This document shows, piece by piece, positions 1 to 7,637 of a stretch of 11,732 bases of DNA. The position numbers and the translations under genes are program-made. Location: NCBI GenBank assembly GCA_012727415.1, contig JAAYHI010000078.1, positions 1-11,732 of the forward strand, read 5' to 3'. Every line of letters starts with the position of its first letter. The first letter of the stretch is position 1. The stretch comes from Bacillota bacterium. Its GTDB lineage: Bacteria; Bacillota; Proteinivoracia; UBA4975. The notes beneath the pieces are model-generated. The model was given only the letters and a program-made list of their open reading frames with translations. It made no database searches and was not told the origin of the DNA.

Positions 1-315
1 CTCCCTGCCGTATGTGCTGTGGCGTATGCGGGCAATGGTGCTCTTGGCGCCGTTATTCTTCCCCAGCAGGCAAGCCATGATGTTGATTTCATCCACTTGG
101 GTGACGGCGATAAGCAGGTCGGTGCTTCTGACACCGGCTTCTTCCAGGGTTTCCAGGCTGGCGCCATTCCCCATGACTGTCAGGACGTCAAGGGATTCCA
201 TGCGCTGCAAAGGCGCCTGATCTTTGTCAATCACTGTGACATCGTTGTCTTCCCTGGATAACTTAGCTGCCAGTTCTGAGCCAACTTCGCCGGCGCCAAT
301 TATTATTATTCTCAT
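1..315 (-). CDS. trkA: TrkA-type K+ channel regulatory subunit, N-terminal part (cut by window edge)
   Basis: Peripheral cytoplasmic subunit that binds NAD(H) and gates a TrkH/KtrB-type potassium transporter. The 105 visible residues form one Rossmann (RCK_N) domain: a glycine-rich GAGEVG loop at residues 7-12, an acidic Asp at residue 30 ending beta strand 2 (VIDKD, typical of NAD binding), then the family hallmark VMGNGAS and the LLIAVT strand. The start ATG is at 313-315 on the minus strand, with AAGGA just upstream. Full TrkA has two Rossmann/RCK_C pairs (about 450 aa), so roughly three quarters of the protein lies to the left of the window. A shorter single-domain KtrA cannot be excluded because the C-terminus is missing. 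It is divergent from priA and not part of that operon; its transporter partner is not visible. Confidence 0.92.
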   Translation of the reverse strand, partial: MRIIIIGAGEVGSELAAKLSREDNDVTVIDKDQAPLQRMESLDVLTVMGNGASLETLEEAGVRSTDLLIAVTQVDEINIMACLLGKNNGAKSTIARIRHSTYGRE

Positions 316-348
316 ATCCTTCACCTTCACTGGCATTTGATTCCATTT

Positions 349-357
349 ACTATAGCA
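349..357 (-). promoter_or_regulatory. Candidate extended -10 promoter for trkA
   Basis: On the minus strand this reads TGC-TATAGT, an extended -10 element about 34 bases upstream of the trkA start. No good -35 hexamer is visible at normal spacing, which is tolerable for extended -10 promoters. Assigned by sequence match only. Confidence 0.4.
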
Positions 358-442
358 TATTTTCTGCAGGAAAAACAGCATAAGTGTGCTGACAAGGCAG
401 CGAAAAATTAGGAGGGTAGCTGATAACAAGGAGCAGGCAGTA

Positions 443-451
443 TGCTATAAT
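443..451 (+). promoter_or_regulatory. priA: Candidate extended -10 promoter for the priA operon
   Basis: The plus strand reads TGC-TATAAT, a perfect -10 hexamer with the TG extension. The -35 region is weak. Transcription would begin near 457-459, giving a leader of about 18 bases that contains the Shine-Dalgarno at 463-473. This position also argues against starting priA at the upstream GTG (386), which would lie before the transcript. The same TGC-TATA core faces the other way in the trkA promoter about 90 bases to the left. Confidence 0.5.
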
Positions 452-475
452 AGCACTAATCGGGGAGGGGTGAGC

Positions 476-2608
476 ATGCAAGTAGCCAGTGTCGTCATTC
501 TCAGTAAATACGCAGATATCGAACAGAGTTTGGACTACCGCATACCTGCAGGGATGCAGGCTCCCCCGGGAAGCATTGTTCAGGTTCCTCTGGGGAACAG
601 GGTTGTCGAAGGTGTCGTCTTTCGCCACCCGGAAACTCCTGAAGTTCCTGAAATTAAAGACATTATCAGCGTCAATGAACGGGCATTGCCGGCGGAATTC
701 ACTGCCCTGGCTGCCTGGATGGCAGTCAGGGCGGGGTGCTCAATCGGCACAGCCCTGTCAGCCATGCTTCCTCCTGCAGGCACAGGGTTGCCCCAGGTGC
801 GATGGCAACTGAATCAACAAGCTGCTGCAGGGACTTTAACGAAAAAGCAGCAACTGGTAGTAGACTTTCTCCGGCAGCAAAGCCCTATGCAAAAAACTGA
901 AATTGCTCAAGCCCTGGGTATTTCCCTTGCCCCGATAAATAACCTCATTGCCAAGGGAGTGCTGTCGCCGGTTAAGAGTAAAGCGCCGGGGCAAGCCTGG
1001 AACTTGCCGCTGGTGGCGGAGCTCACCCGGGATCAGGCCAAGGCGATAGCCAGGATTAAGGAAGCTTTGGACACCAAGGCTGAGACTTTTGTTCTCCACG
1101 GGGTTACCGGCAGCGGCAAGACAGAGGTGTATATTCGCATAGCCAAAGAGGTGCTGGCCGCAGGCAGGCAGGTCCTGGTGCTGGTTCCGGAAATAGCATT
1201 GACGGCCCAATTGTTGGCGCGGTTCAGGAGTGCTTTTGCGGGGGTTTCTGTTTTTCACAGCGGCCTCACTCCCAGCCGGAGGGCTTCCGAGTGGGACAGG
1301 ATTGCCCAGGGAGAGGCATCAATAGTCATCGGCACCCGTTCTGCCGTCTTTGCGCCCCTGACTGATATCGGCCTCATTGTCATTGATGAAGAGCATGAAC
1401 TGGCCTATAAGCAAGAAGAGACCCCTCGCTACCATGCCCGGGATGTGGCAGAGTATCGGGCGAGAGAACATGGCGCGCTTCTGGTTATGGGCAGTGCCAC
1501 TCCATCTTTGGAAACATATACTTTAGCCCGCTCGGGACAGTACACATTGCTGGAGATGCCTTCCCGGGTTTACCAGCGGCATCCGGTGGATACTGAAATT
1601 GTCGACATGCGGCGGGAGCTGCAGCAGGGAAATCGCGGCATGCTGAGCAGGGCGTTAACCCAGGCCCTTACAGATACCTTGGCCCGTAAGGAGCAAGCCC
1701 TTCTCTTTTTAAACAGGAGGGGGGTGGCTCCCACGGTGCTGTGCCGCAACTGCGGCTTCAGATATACCTGCCCCAATTGCTCTACTTCTTTGACGCTCCA
1801 CGGACATGGGCTTTTGCGCTGTCATCATTGCGGGGCTGCATCGAGAATCGCCAGCTTGTGCCCTAATTGCGGCAGCAAGTATTTGCGGGAGTTGGGGGTG
1901 GGGACACAAAAACTGGAGTCTCTACTGGCTGCTCGTTTTCCTGGCGCCCACCTTTGCCGGGTGGATCGGGATACGGCCGGGACAGCAGCAGATAAAGAGG
2001 AGCATTTATTTAATTTTTTTCAGCAGGAGTCGGGGATTCTCCTGGGCACGCAGATGATTGCCAAAGGCCTGGATTTCCCCAAAGTCACCCTGGTTGGCAT
2101 CGTCCTTGCAGACCTGAGCCTGGCCATGTCGGATTTCCGCGCCGCTGAAAGGACTTTTCAGCTGGTTACCCAGGCAGCGGGTAGAACAGTCCGGGGGCAG
2201 CTCCCTGGCAGGGTAATCATCCAGACTTACCAGCCTGACCACTACAGTTTGAGATATGCCCTGGCCGGTGACTATTCTGGCTTTTACCGCCATGAGATGG
2301 AGGTCAGAGGCAAGGCCGGTTTGCCTCCTTTCACACATCTGACCAGGATACTGGTCAGCGCCAGGGATAAAGTAAGATTGATGAAGCAAGTGGATGATAT
2401 TTCCGCCTTGCTGAGGCAAGGGAGTTTTGACCTGCTTTTTTCCGGCCCGCCGCCTCTGGAAAGGATCAGTGGCCGCTGGCGGTGGCACATTTTGCTCCGC
2501 CATAAGGCAGGGCCCTGGGGAAAAAAGGTGGATACCCTGCGCATGCAAATTAAGGCCGATAAATATACACGGGTAATAATTGATAATGATCCGTATAATT
2601 TTATGTAA
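476..2608 (+). CDS. priA: Primosomal protein N', replication restart helicase PriA
   Basis: A 3'-to-5' superfamily 2 DNA helicase that recognises stalled forks and D-loops and reloads the replicative helicase. The 710-aa product is close to the usual 700-800. From the N-terminus: a 3'-DNA-binding domain (starting MQVASVVILSKYADIEQ), a winged-helix-like linker, Walker A GVTGSGKT at 209-216, the DEEH box at 304-307, a GSATPS motif near 369, eight zinc-binding cysteines in four CxxC pairs (423/426, 432/435, 449/452, 462/465), motif V (GTQMIAKGLDFP, about 524-535) and a PriA C-terminal domain. Motif VI reads QAAGRTVRG instead of the usual QVAGRAGRG. The ATG at 476 was chosen over a GTG at 386 because the strong GGGAGGGGTGA precedes it and conserved PriA sequence begins there. 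It is first in the operon; def starts 11 bases after its stop. Confidence 0.96.
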   Translation: MQVASVVILSKYADIEQSLDYRIPAGMQAPPGSIVQVPLGNRVVEGVVFRHPETPEVPEIKDIISVNERALPAEFTALAAWMAVRAGCSIGTALSAMLPPAGTGLPQVRWQLNQQAAAGTLTKKQQLVVDFLRQQSPMQKTEIAQALGISLAPINNLIAKGVLSPVKSKAPGQAWNLPLVAELTRDQAKAIARIKEALDTKAETFVLHGVTGSGKTEVYIRIAKEVLAAGRQVLVLVPEIALTAQLLARFRSAFAGVSVFHSGLTPSRRASEWDRIAQGEASIVIGTRSAVFAPLTDIGLIVIDEEHELAYKQEETPRYHARDVAEYRAREHGALLVMGSATPSLETYTLARSGQYTLLEMPSRVYQRHPVDTEIVDMRRELQQGNRGMLSRALTQALTDTLARKEQALLFLNRRGVAPTVLCRNCGFRYTCPNCSTSLTLHGHGLLRCHHCGAASRIASLCPNCGSKYLRELGVGTQKLESLLAARFPGAHLCRVDRDTAGTAADKEEHLFNFFQQESGILLGTQMIAKGLDFPKVTLVGIVLADLSLAMSDFRAAERTFQLVTQAAGRTVRGQLPGRVIIQTYQPDHYSLRYALAGDYSGFYRHEMEVRGKAGLPPFTHLTRILVSARDKVRLMKQVDDISALLRQGSFDLLFSGPPPLERISGRWRWHILLRHKAGPWGKKVDTLRMQIKADKYTRVIIDNDPYNFM

Positions 2609-2619
2609 GGGTGAGGGAA

Positions 2620-3084
2620 ATGGCTGTCAGAGAAATTCGTAAGCTTGGCGACCCGGTGCTGCGCAAAAAAGCCCAGCGGGTAAAAAAGATTGATGCCGGA
2701 ATCGTTACATTGCTGGAAGATATGGCTGAGACTATGGAACACTACAAAGGGGTGGGATTGGCTGCGCCGCAAGTCGGCCACAGCCTGGCACTTGTCGTTG
2801 TCCGCCCCGGCGAGGATTTTCCGGTGTTTGAATTTATCAACCCTGAGATCGTCAGTTGCTCGGGGGAGGAAACTGATTTGGAAGGTTGTCTTAGTTGCCC
2901 CGGCACATATGGCCAGGTTACCCGCTGTACAGAGGTGCGCTTAAAATATCAGAACCGCCGGGGTGAAACTAAATCCCTTGATGCATCGGGATTTTTTGCC
3001 CGCATTTTGCAGCATGAGCTGGACCACCTGGCAGGGATTATCTTTGTTGACAAGGCCACCGACTTAGTCAGCGGGGAGGAATGA
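2620..3084 (+). CDS. def: Peptide deformylase
   Basis: Metalloenzyme that removes the N-formyl group from nascent proteins as they leave the ribosome. The 154-aa product has all three family motifs: motif 1 GVGLAAPQVG at 44-53, motif 2 EGCLS at 88-92 with metal ligand Cys90, and motif 3 QHELDH with metal ligands His132 and His136 and catalytic Glu133. The N-terminus MAVREIRKLGDPVLR matches the usual family start. I chose ATG 2620, spaced properly from GGGTGAGGG, over the in-frame GTG at 2611, which has a purine run directly against it and no room for a ribosome binding site. The length fits a short type 1 bacterial deformylase. It sits directly before fmt, which performs the opposite step at initiation; this def-fmt pairing is widespread in bacteria. 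Confidence 0.97.
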   Translation: MAVREIRKLGDPVLRKKAQRVKKIDAGIVTLLEDMAETMEHYKGVGLAAPQVGHSLALVVVRPGEDFPVFEFINPEIVSCSGEETDLEGCLSCPGTYGQVTRCTEVRLKYQNRRGETKSLDASGFFARILQHELDHLAGIIFVDKATDLVSGEE

Positions 3085-3087
3085 TCC

Positions 3088-4011
3088 TTGGCCAGAATAA
3101 TCTTTATGGGCACTTCCGACTTTGCCTGCATGACATTAGCAGCGCTGGAGGGGGCGAATCTCTTGCCGGAACTGATTATCACCAGGCCCGACAGTATTGC
3201 AGGCCGCAAGGGGAAGCTCTCGATGCCCCCGGTGAAGGAATGGGCCTTGGCAAAGGGCTTGCCGATATGGCAGCCGAAGAACATCAACAGCCAGGACAGT
3301 GTTGAAAAGCTAAAGAATCTGGCGCCGGACCTTCTGGTGGTTGTGGCATATGGCCAGATACTCGGCAAAAGGATACTGTCCATTCCCTCCTTAGGAGCGA
3401 TTAATGTCCATGCCTCTTTATTGCCTGATTTGCGAGGTGCAGCTCCCGTTGAATGGGCAATCATGCTGGGCTATACCGAGACGGGCGTAACTACTATGTT
3501 TATGGATGAAGGCCTGGATACAGGAGATATTATTTTACAACAAGCAGTGCCCATCGCTCCCGAGGAAAACAGCGGTCAGCTCCGGGAGCGTCTGGCAGTG
3601 ATTGCCCAGCAACTGCTGCCGGAAACAATTGACCTGGTGCTGCAGGGAAGGGCTCCCCGTCGGCCTCAGCCAGATACTTGCCGCCACTATGCGCCCATTA
3701 TAGACAAAACTGTAGAGCGCCTGGACTGGAGTTTGCCGGCTGTGAATTTGGCCAATAAGGTTCGCGGCCTTGCTCCTGTGCCGGGCAGCTATTGCGAATT
3801 CCGGGGAAGGAGACTGAAAATCTACAAGGCCGTTGCAGTCCCCGGCTCCGCTCCCCAGGGAGAGATTGTCCTGGAGGGCAGGAGGCTGTTAGCAGGGACA
3901 GGAGAAGGTTTGTTGGAAATACTTGAAGTTCAGCCTGCCGGCAAGAAGATTTCTTCTGTTGCAGATTTTATCAACGGTTACCGCATCCAGCAGGGTGAAG
4001 TCTTGCTGTAA
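3088..4011 (+). CDS. fmt: Methionyl-tRNA formyltransferase
   Basis: Transfers a formyl group from 10-formyltetrahydrofolate to Met-tRNA(fMet), making the initiator for translation. The product is 307 aa, the usual size. The N-terminal Rossmann-like catalytic domain starts ARIIFMGTSDFA; the active-site set is Asn106, His108 (NVHASLLP, then RGAAP) and Asp144 (LDTGD), corresponding to Asn108, His110 and Asp146 in Escherichia coli. The C-terminal tRNA-binding OB-like domain begins after YAPIIDK near 201 and contains RGLAPVPGSY. The start codon is TTG at 3088, supported by GGGGAGGA at 3073-3080, homology starting exactly there, and no better alternative. Three bases separate it from the def stop. 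In many Clostridia rsmB follows fmt; here rlmN follows directly. Confidence 0.96.
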   Translation: MARIIFMGTSDFACMTLAALEGANLLPELIITRPDSIAGRKGKLSMPPVKEWALAKGLPIWQPKNINSQDSVEKLKNLAPDLLVVVAYGQILGKRILSIPSLGAINVHASLLPDLRGAAPVEWAIMLGYTETGVTTMFMDEGLDTGDIILQQAVPIAPEENSGQLRERLAVIAQQLLPETIDLVLQGRAPRRPQPDTCRHYAPIIDKTVERLDWSLPAVNLANKVRGLAPVPGSYCEFRGRRLKIYKAVAVPGSAPQGEIVLEGRRLLAGTGEGLLEILEVQPAGKKISSVADFINGYRIQQGEVLL

Positions 4012-4028
4012 GATACAGAGGTGATGGG

Positions 4029-5060
4029 ATGTTTGCTTATGATGCCCGGCGCTTTCAAAAAATAGCTGCAGACTTAAACCTGGCCGCCTTTAGGCTGGGC
4101 CAGATTCGCCAATGGATTTACCATCGCTTTGCCGGGGATTTTTACAAAATGAGCAATTTACCCTCGGGGTTGCGGGAGACATTGGCCGGGAAGTACAATG
4201 TTGTCAATTCCCATGTGGTTGCTGTCAAGACAGGGGAAAGTTCTGTTAAGTTGCTGGTTCAGTATTCCGACGGGGCTAAAATTGAGGCCGTTATCATGGG
4301 CTATCGGGACTGGTCCAGTGCATGCCTGTCAACGCAGGTTGGCTGCGCCATGGGCTGTACTTTTTGCGCTACAGGTCCCATGGGACTTGAGCGAGATCTA
4401 ACCTCAGAAGAAATCGCAGAGCAATTTTGGCATTGCTGCCGCTATGCCAAAGATAATTCTCTCAAACCAATTCGGAACATAGTGCTGATGGGCATAGGAG
4501 AACCTTTGGCCAATTTCAGCAATGTAGTTGATTTTATTGGCAAGGCCAATGCCCCTGAGTTATTTGGCATCGGACAGCGGCGGATTACCCTGTCCACTGC
4601 GGGCCTGGTTTCCCAGATTCTTCAACTGGCCGAACTTAAACTGGGTATCACCCTTGCTGTTTCCCTGCATGCGCCAAACGACAAAATCCGCAACCAATTA
4701 ATGCCTGTCAGTCGCAAGTATCCCTTGCAGGATATAGTTAAGGCGTGTAGAAAATATACTGAAGTGACTGGTCGCAGAGTGACTTATGAATACTTGCTTC
4801 TAAGGGGAATAAATGATCAGGACAGTCACGCCACTGAGTTGGCAGGGTTGCTTAAGGGTGAGAATTGCCTTGTCAATCTCATCGCCTTTAACCCGGTTCC
4901 CGGAGTCCCCTTTCAACCCAGCACAAGGCTGGCAAGTTTTCAAAAGCGACTGGCACAGGCGGGTCTCAATGCCACTGTTCGCCGCAGCATCGGTCAGGAA
5001 ATTGATGCCGCCTGCGGTCAATTGCGCAAGGCGAATAATGGGGGTGGGAGGGTAAGATGA
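4029..5060 (+). CDS. rlmN: Dual-specificity RNA m2A methyltransferase RlmN
   Basis: Radical S-adenosylmethionine enzyme that methylates C2 of A2503 in 23S rRNA and A37 in certain tRNAs, tuning decoding and peptidyl-transfer fidelity. The 343-aa product has the 4Fe-4S motif CAMGCTFC (Cys106, Cys110, Cys113), a GEPLAN motif near 157-162, and the two mechanistic cysteines: Cys99 (seven residues before Cys106, matching Cys118 of E. coli) and Cys329 in the C-terminal IGQEIDAACGQLR (matching Cys355). The N-terminal helical domain contains the typical LGQIRQWIYHRF. These features fit RlmN; the C8-methylating relative Cfr is the main alternative but less likely in this conserved housekeeping location. 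The start ATG 4029 follows GAGGTGATGGG. Its stop overlaps the stp start as ATGA, suggesting translational coupling. Confidence 0.95.
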   Translation: MFAYDARRFQKIAADLNLAAFRLGQIRQWIYHRFAGDFYKMSNLPSGLRETLAGKYNVVNSHVVAVKTGESSVKLLVQYSDGAKIEAVIMGYRDWSSACLSTQVGCAMGCTFCATGPMGLERDLTSEEIAEQFWHCCRYAKDNSLKPIRNIVLMGIGEPLANFSNVVDFIGKANAPELFGIGQRRITLSTAGLVSQILQLAELKLGITLAVSLHAPNDKIRNQLMPVSRKYPLQDIVKACRKYTEVTGRRVTYEYLLLRGINDQDSHATELAGLLKGENCLVNLIAFNPVPGVPFQPSTRLASFQKRLAQAGLNATVRRSIGQEIDAACGQLRKANNGGGRVR

Positions 5061-5761
5061 AAGCTGCAGGTATTACGAGTCCGGGATTAATTAGGGATAA
5101 TAACGAAGACCGCTATTATATTCATCAGGAAAAAGGGCTGCTGATTGTCGCCGATGGCATGGGGGGGCATGCTTCTGGCGAAGAGGCCAGCAAACTTGCA
5201 GTGCAGACGGTGCTTGAGCATCTCGGCGACTTTGCTGACCAACCCGAAGAGAAGATCAGGGCAGCAATTACAGCCGCCAATGCCGCTATCATAGCCCAGG
5301 CTGACTTTCATCCCGCAATGGCGGGGATGGGCACAACTTTTACACTGGTTGCGGTGCTCCCTGGTAACCTGGTAATTGGCCATATCGGCGACAGCATGGC
5401 GTTCCTGATCGATTCTGACGGCATCCTGCCTATAACCAGTGATCATTCCGTAAGCGGACAACTGCTGGCTATGGGGGAAATAACCCTGGCCGAAGCAGCT
5501 TGTCATCCCCAGCGCCATGTGCTTACTCGGGCCCTTGGCATTAATGCCACGGCAGATATAGAGATTAAACGCCAGCCCTGGAGAAAGGGGCAAAAGTTGC
5601 TCCTCTGCTCTGACGGATTGACGGATGTATTGCCCCTCCCCGACATCTGTCAGGTGGTGGAGGGCAGCGGCACGATTGAGGATAAGCTCAGCCGCTTGTT
5701 GTCAATGGTGCTGGAAAAGGGCGCTCCTGACAATGTAACAATAATCCTTGCCCAATTATAA
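5057..5761 (+). CDS. stp: PP2C-family Ser/Thr protein phosphatase (Stp/PrpC)
   Basis: Cytoplasmic metal-dependent phosphatase that reverses phosphorylation by the neighbouring PASTA kinase. The 234-aa product has the usual motifs in order: RDNNED at 13-18, ADGMGGHASGE from 32 (Asp33), GMGTT at 90-94, GHIGDS with Asp112, LTRALG near 156-161, CSDGLTD with Asp186, and GAPDNVT with Asp225. All metal-binding aspartates expected for the family are present. Two positions differ from the common form: GDSM in place of GDSR, and GAPDN in place of GGxDN; neither removes a metal ligand. The start ATG 5057 overlaps the rlmN stop by four bases. prkC follows after 18 bases, the standard phosphatase-kinase order in Firmicutes. 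Confidence 0.95.
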   Translation: MKAAGITSPGLIRDNNEDRYYIHQEKGLLIVADGMGGHASGEEASKLAVQTVLEHLGDFADQPEEKIRAAITAANAAIIAQADFHPAMAGMGTTFTLVAVLPGNLVIGHIGDSMAFLIDSDGILPITSDHSVSGQLLAMGEITLAEAACHPQRHVLTRALGINATADIEIKRQPWRKGQKLLLCSDGLTDVLPLPDICQVVEGSGTIEDKLSRLLSMVLEKGAPDNVTIILAQL

Positions 5762-5779
5762 CAGTGAAGGGGTGACATA

Positions 5780-7624
5780 ATGATAGGCACAAAATTGGTT
5801 CAGCGTTATCAGATACTAGAGCGCATTGGCGGCGGCGGCATGGCTGTGGTCTACAAAGCCCGGTGCACGTTGCTTAACCGCATTGTGGCTGTTAAGGTGC
5901 TGCGGCATCAATTTGCTGTTGATGAAGAGTTCGTCCGGCGCTTTCGCAGAGAGGCGCAAGCAGCAGCCAGCCTTTCCCACCCCAATATCGTCAATATCTA
6001 TGATGTTGGCCAGGAAAACGATATTTACTTCATCGTCATGGAATATGTCGAGGGAGAGACACTGAAAGACTTCATAGAGCGGGAGGCACCCCTGGAACCT
6101 GCCCGGGCGGTCAATATCACCCGCCAAATTGCCAATGCCCTTTACCATGCCCATTATAATAAAATCATTCACAGAGATATTAAACCTCACAATGTCCTTA
6201 TCTCCAAAGACGGCAGAATCAAGGTTGCAGATTTTGGCATCGCCCGGGCGGTAACAAGTAACACCCAGACCTTTTCCCGGAATTCGCTGGTAGGGTCTGT
6301 TCACTACTTTTCTCCCGAGCAGGCCAAGGGTAAACTTGCCACCGAGCAATCCGACCTCTACTCCCTGGGCATTGTCCTCTATGAAATGCTGACAAAGACC
6401 TTGCCCTTTGATGGGGACAGCCCCGTGAGTATAGCCCTCAAGCACATTCAGCAGACCGTTCCGCCGGCAACCAGGTATAATCCTTCTGTTCCTCCCGGCT
6501 TGCAGGCTATTTTGGATAAATTGCTGGCCAAGGATCAGTCCCAGCGTTATGAAAGCGTCATTGAGCTGCTCTCTGCTTTGCGGACCTGGAATACCCAGGC
6601 AGCCACTGGGGCATCCGAAACAGATGACAAAAGCGAAGAGGAAGACACTAAAGTCTTTGCCCCTGTTGCTGCCCCCAGGAAGAAATTTCACTTGACAGAT
6701 GCCGGGAAGAAACGCTTGCGCAAATGGTCCCTTATTGGCCTGGCTGTGGCCGCGGCGGTAGCCTTGGCTGTTCTTGGCATATCCTCCCTGGTCAAGTTTT
6801 GGGAAGTAAAGGAAATCACTGTGCCCAGTGTGGTGGAAGAGCCAAAGGAAAATGCTGTCGCCATTTTGGAAGCAGCGGGACTGAGGAATATTGCTTTCAG
6901 TGAGAGTCACCATGACACCATTCCCGCCAACCACGTTATCCGGCAAAAACCTGGTGCCAATCAGGTTGTCAAGCAGAGTCGCACTATTGAACTGGTCATC
7001 AGCCTGGGTCCCGTATTAATCGTAGTCCCGCCTGTTGAGGGATTGGATGTGCGGGTGGCGGAAGCCAATCTGCAGGCGGTGGGGCTTAAGGCGGTTCGGG
7101 AATATGAATACAGTGAAACCCATGCCGCAGACATAGTTATCCGCCAGGACCCTCTTGCCGGGGTAGAGATTGCCAAAAACCAGGAGGTCAAATTGGTGGT
7201 CAGTGCAGGCCCCAGGCCCTTTAAAATGCCCAGTGTCATAGGCAAAACCTTGGATGAAGCAGAAAAAGTATTGGCGGACCTGAAGGTCGATGTCCGCAGG
7301 GCATGGAATCCCAGTCAGGGAGATTCCCCCGGGGGCATTGTCACCGACCAGACTCCTGCCGCCAGCGAGGAAGTCAAACCCGGAGACATTGTCTACCTCT
7401 ACCTCCGCCCCTACAATAAAATCTCCAGAACCATAGACATTACCCTCAACCCATTGGCGGAGAGCAGAATCAGGGTTGTCGTCAAAGACATTGTTGGTGA
7501 GGAAATTGTAGCGGAGGAAACAGTTACAGGGCGGTATGAATACACCATTACTGTGACAGGCTGGGAAACCGGCAGCATTAGCGTCTACGTCAACGACGGT
7601 CTGGTCGATAAAATAAATTTTTAG
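5780..7624 (+). CDS. prkC: PASTA-domain Ser/Thr protein kinase PrkC (Stk1)
   Basis: Single-pass membrane kinase whose outer PASTA repeats sense muropeptides or lipid II; relatives phosphorylate translation factors, RsgA and cell-wall proteins and promote spore germination in B. subtilis. The 614-aa product has a kinase domain at about 10-268: glycine loop GGGGMAVVY (17-25), Lys39, catalytic HRDIKPHNV with Asp133, DFG Asp151, a Thr-rich activation segment (Thr159, 162, 164), and SPEQAKG at 178-184. An acidic/basic juxtamembrane linker is followed by one helix at about 316-338. Three PASTA repeats occupy about 345-410, 413-477 and 481-544. A beta-rich tail of about 70 residues follows, as in B. 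subtilis PrkC. ATG 5780 is preceded by AGGGGTGA. It is paired with stp upstream and rsgA, a known substrate type, downstream. Confidence 0.96.
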   Translation: MIGTKLVQRYQILERIGGGGMAVVYKARCTLLNRIVAVKVLRHQFAVDEEFVRRFRREAQAAASLSHPNIVNIYDVGQENDIYFIVMEYVEGETLKDFIEREAPLEPARAVNITRQIANALYHAHYNKIIHRDIKPHNVLISKDGRIKVADFGIARAVTSNTQTFSRNSLVGSVHYFSPEQAKGKLATEQSDLYSLGIVLYEMLTKTLPFDGDSPVSIALKHIQQTVPPATRYNPSVPPGLQAILDKLLAKDQSQRYESVIELLSALRTWNTQAATGASETDDKSEEEDTKVFAPVAAPRKKFHLTDAGKKRLRKWSLIGLAVAAAVALAVLGISSLVKFWEVKEITVPSVVEEPKENAVAILEAAGLRNIAFSESHHDTIPANHVIRQKPGANQVVKQSRTIELVISLGPVLIVVPPVEGLDVRVAEANLQAVGLKAVREYEYSETHAADIVIRQDPLAGVEIAKNQEVKLVVSAGPRPFKMPSVIGKTLDEAEKVLADLKVDVRRAWNPSQGDSPGGIVTDQTPAASEEVKPGDIVYLYLRPYNKISRTIDITLNPLAESRIRVVVKDIVGEEIVAEETVTGRYEYTITVTGWETGSISVYVNDGLVDKINF

Positions 7625-7637
7625 TGCAGGTGATTGC

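Noticed and set aside
386..475. N-terminal extension of priA from GTG 386.
   Set aside because: The extension has no homology, the perfect -10 element lies inside it, and a strong ribosome binding site precedes ATG 476 where PriA homology starts.
2006..2548. A 180-codon minus-strand open frame inside priA.
   Set aside because: The plus strand encodes conserved PriA motifs here; the antisense translation resembles no known family.
5816..6946. A 376-codon open frame on the minus strand opposite the prkC kinase domain.
   Set aside because: It mirrors a well-supported kinase gene in the opposite direction, shows no recognisable domain, and long antisense frames are expected from the codon bias of moderately GC-rich genes.
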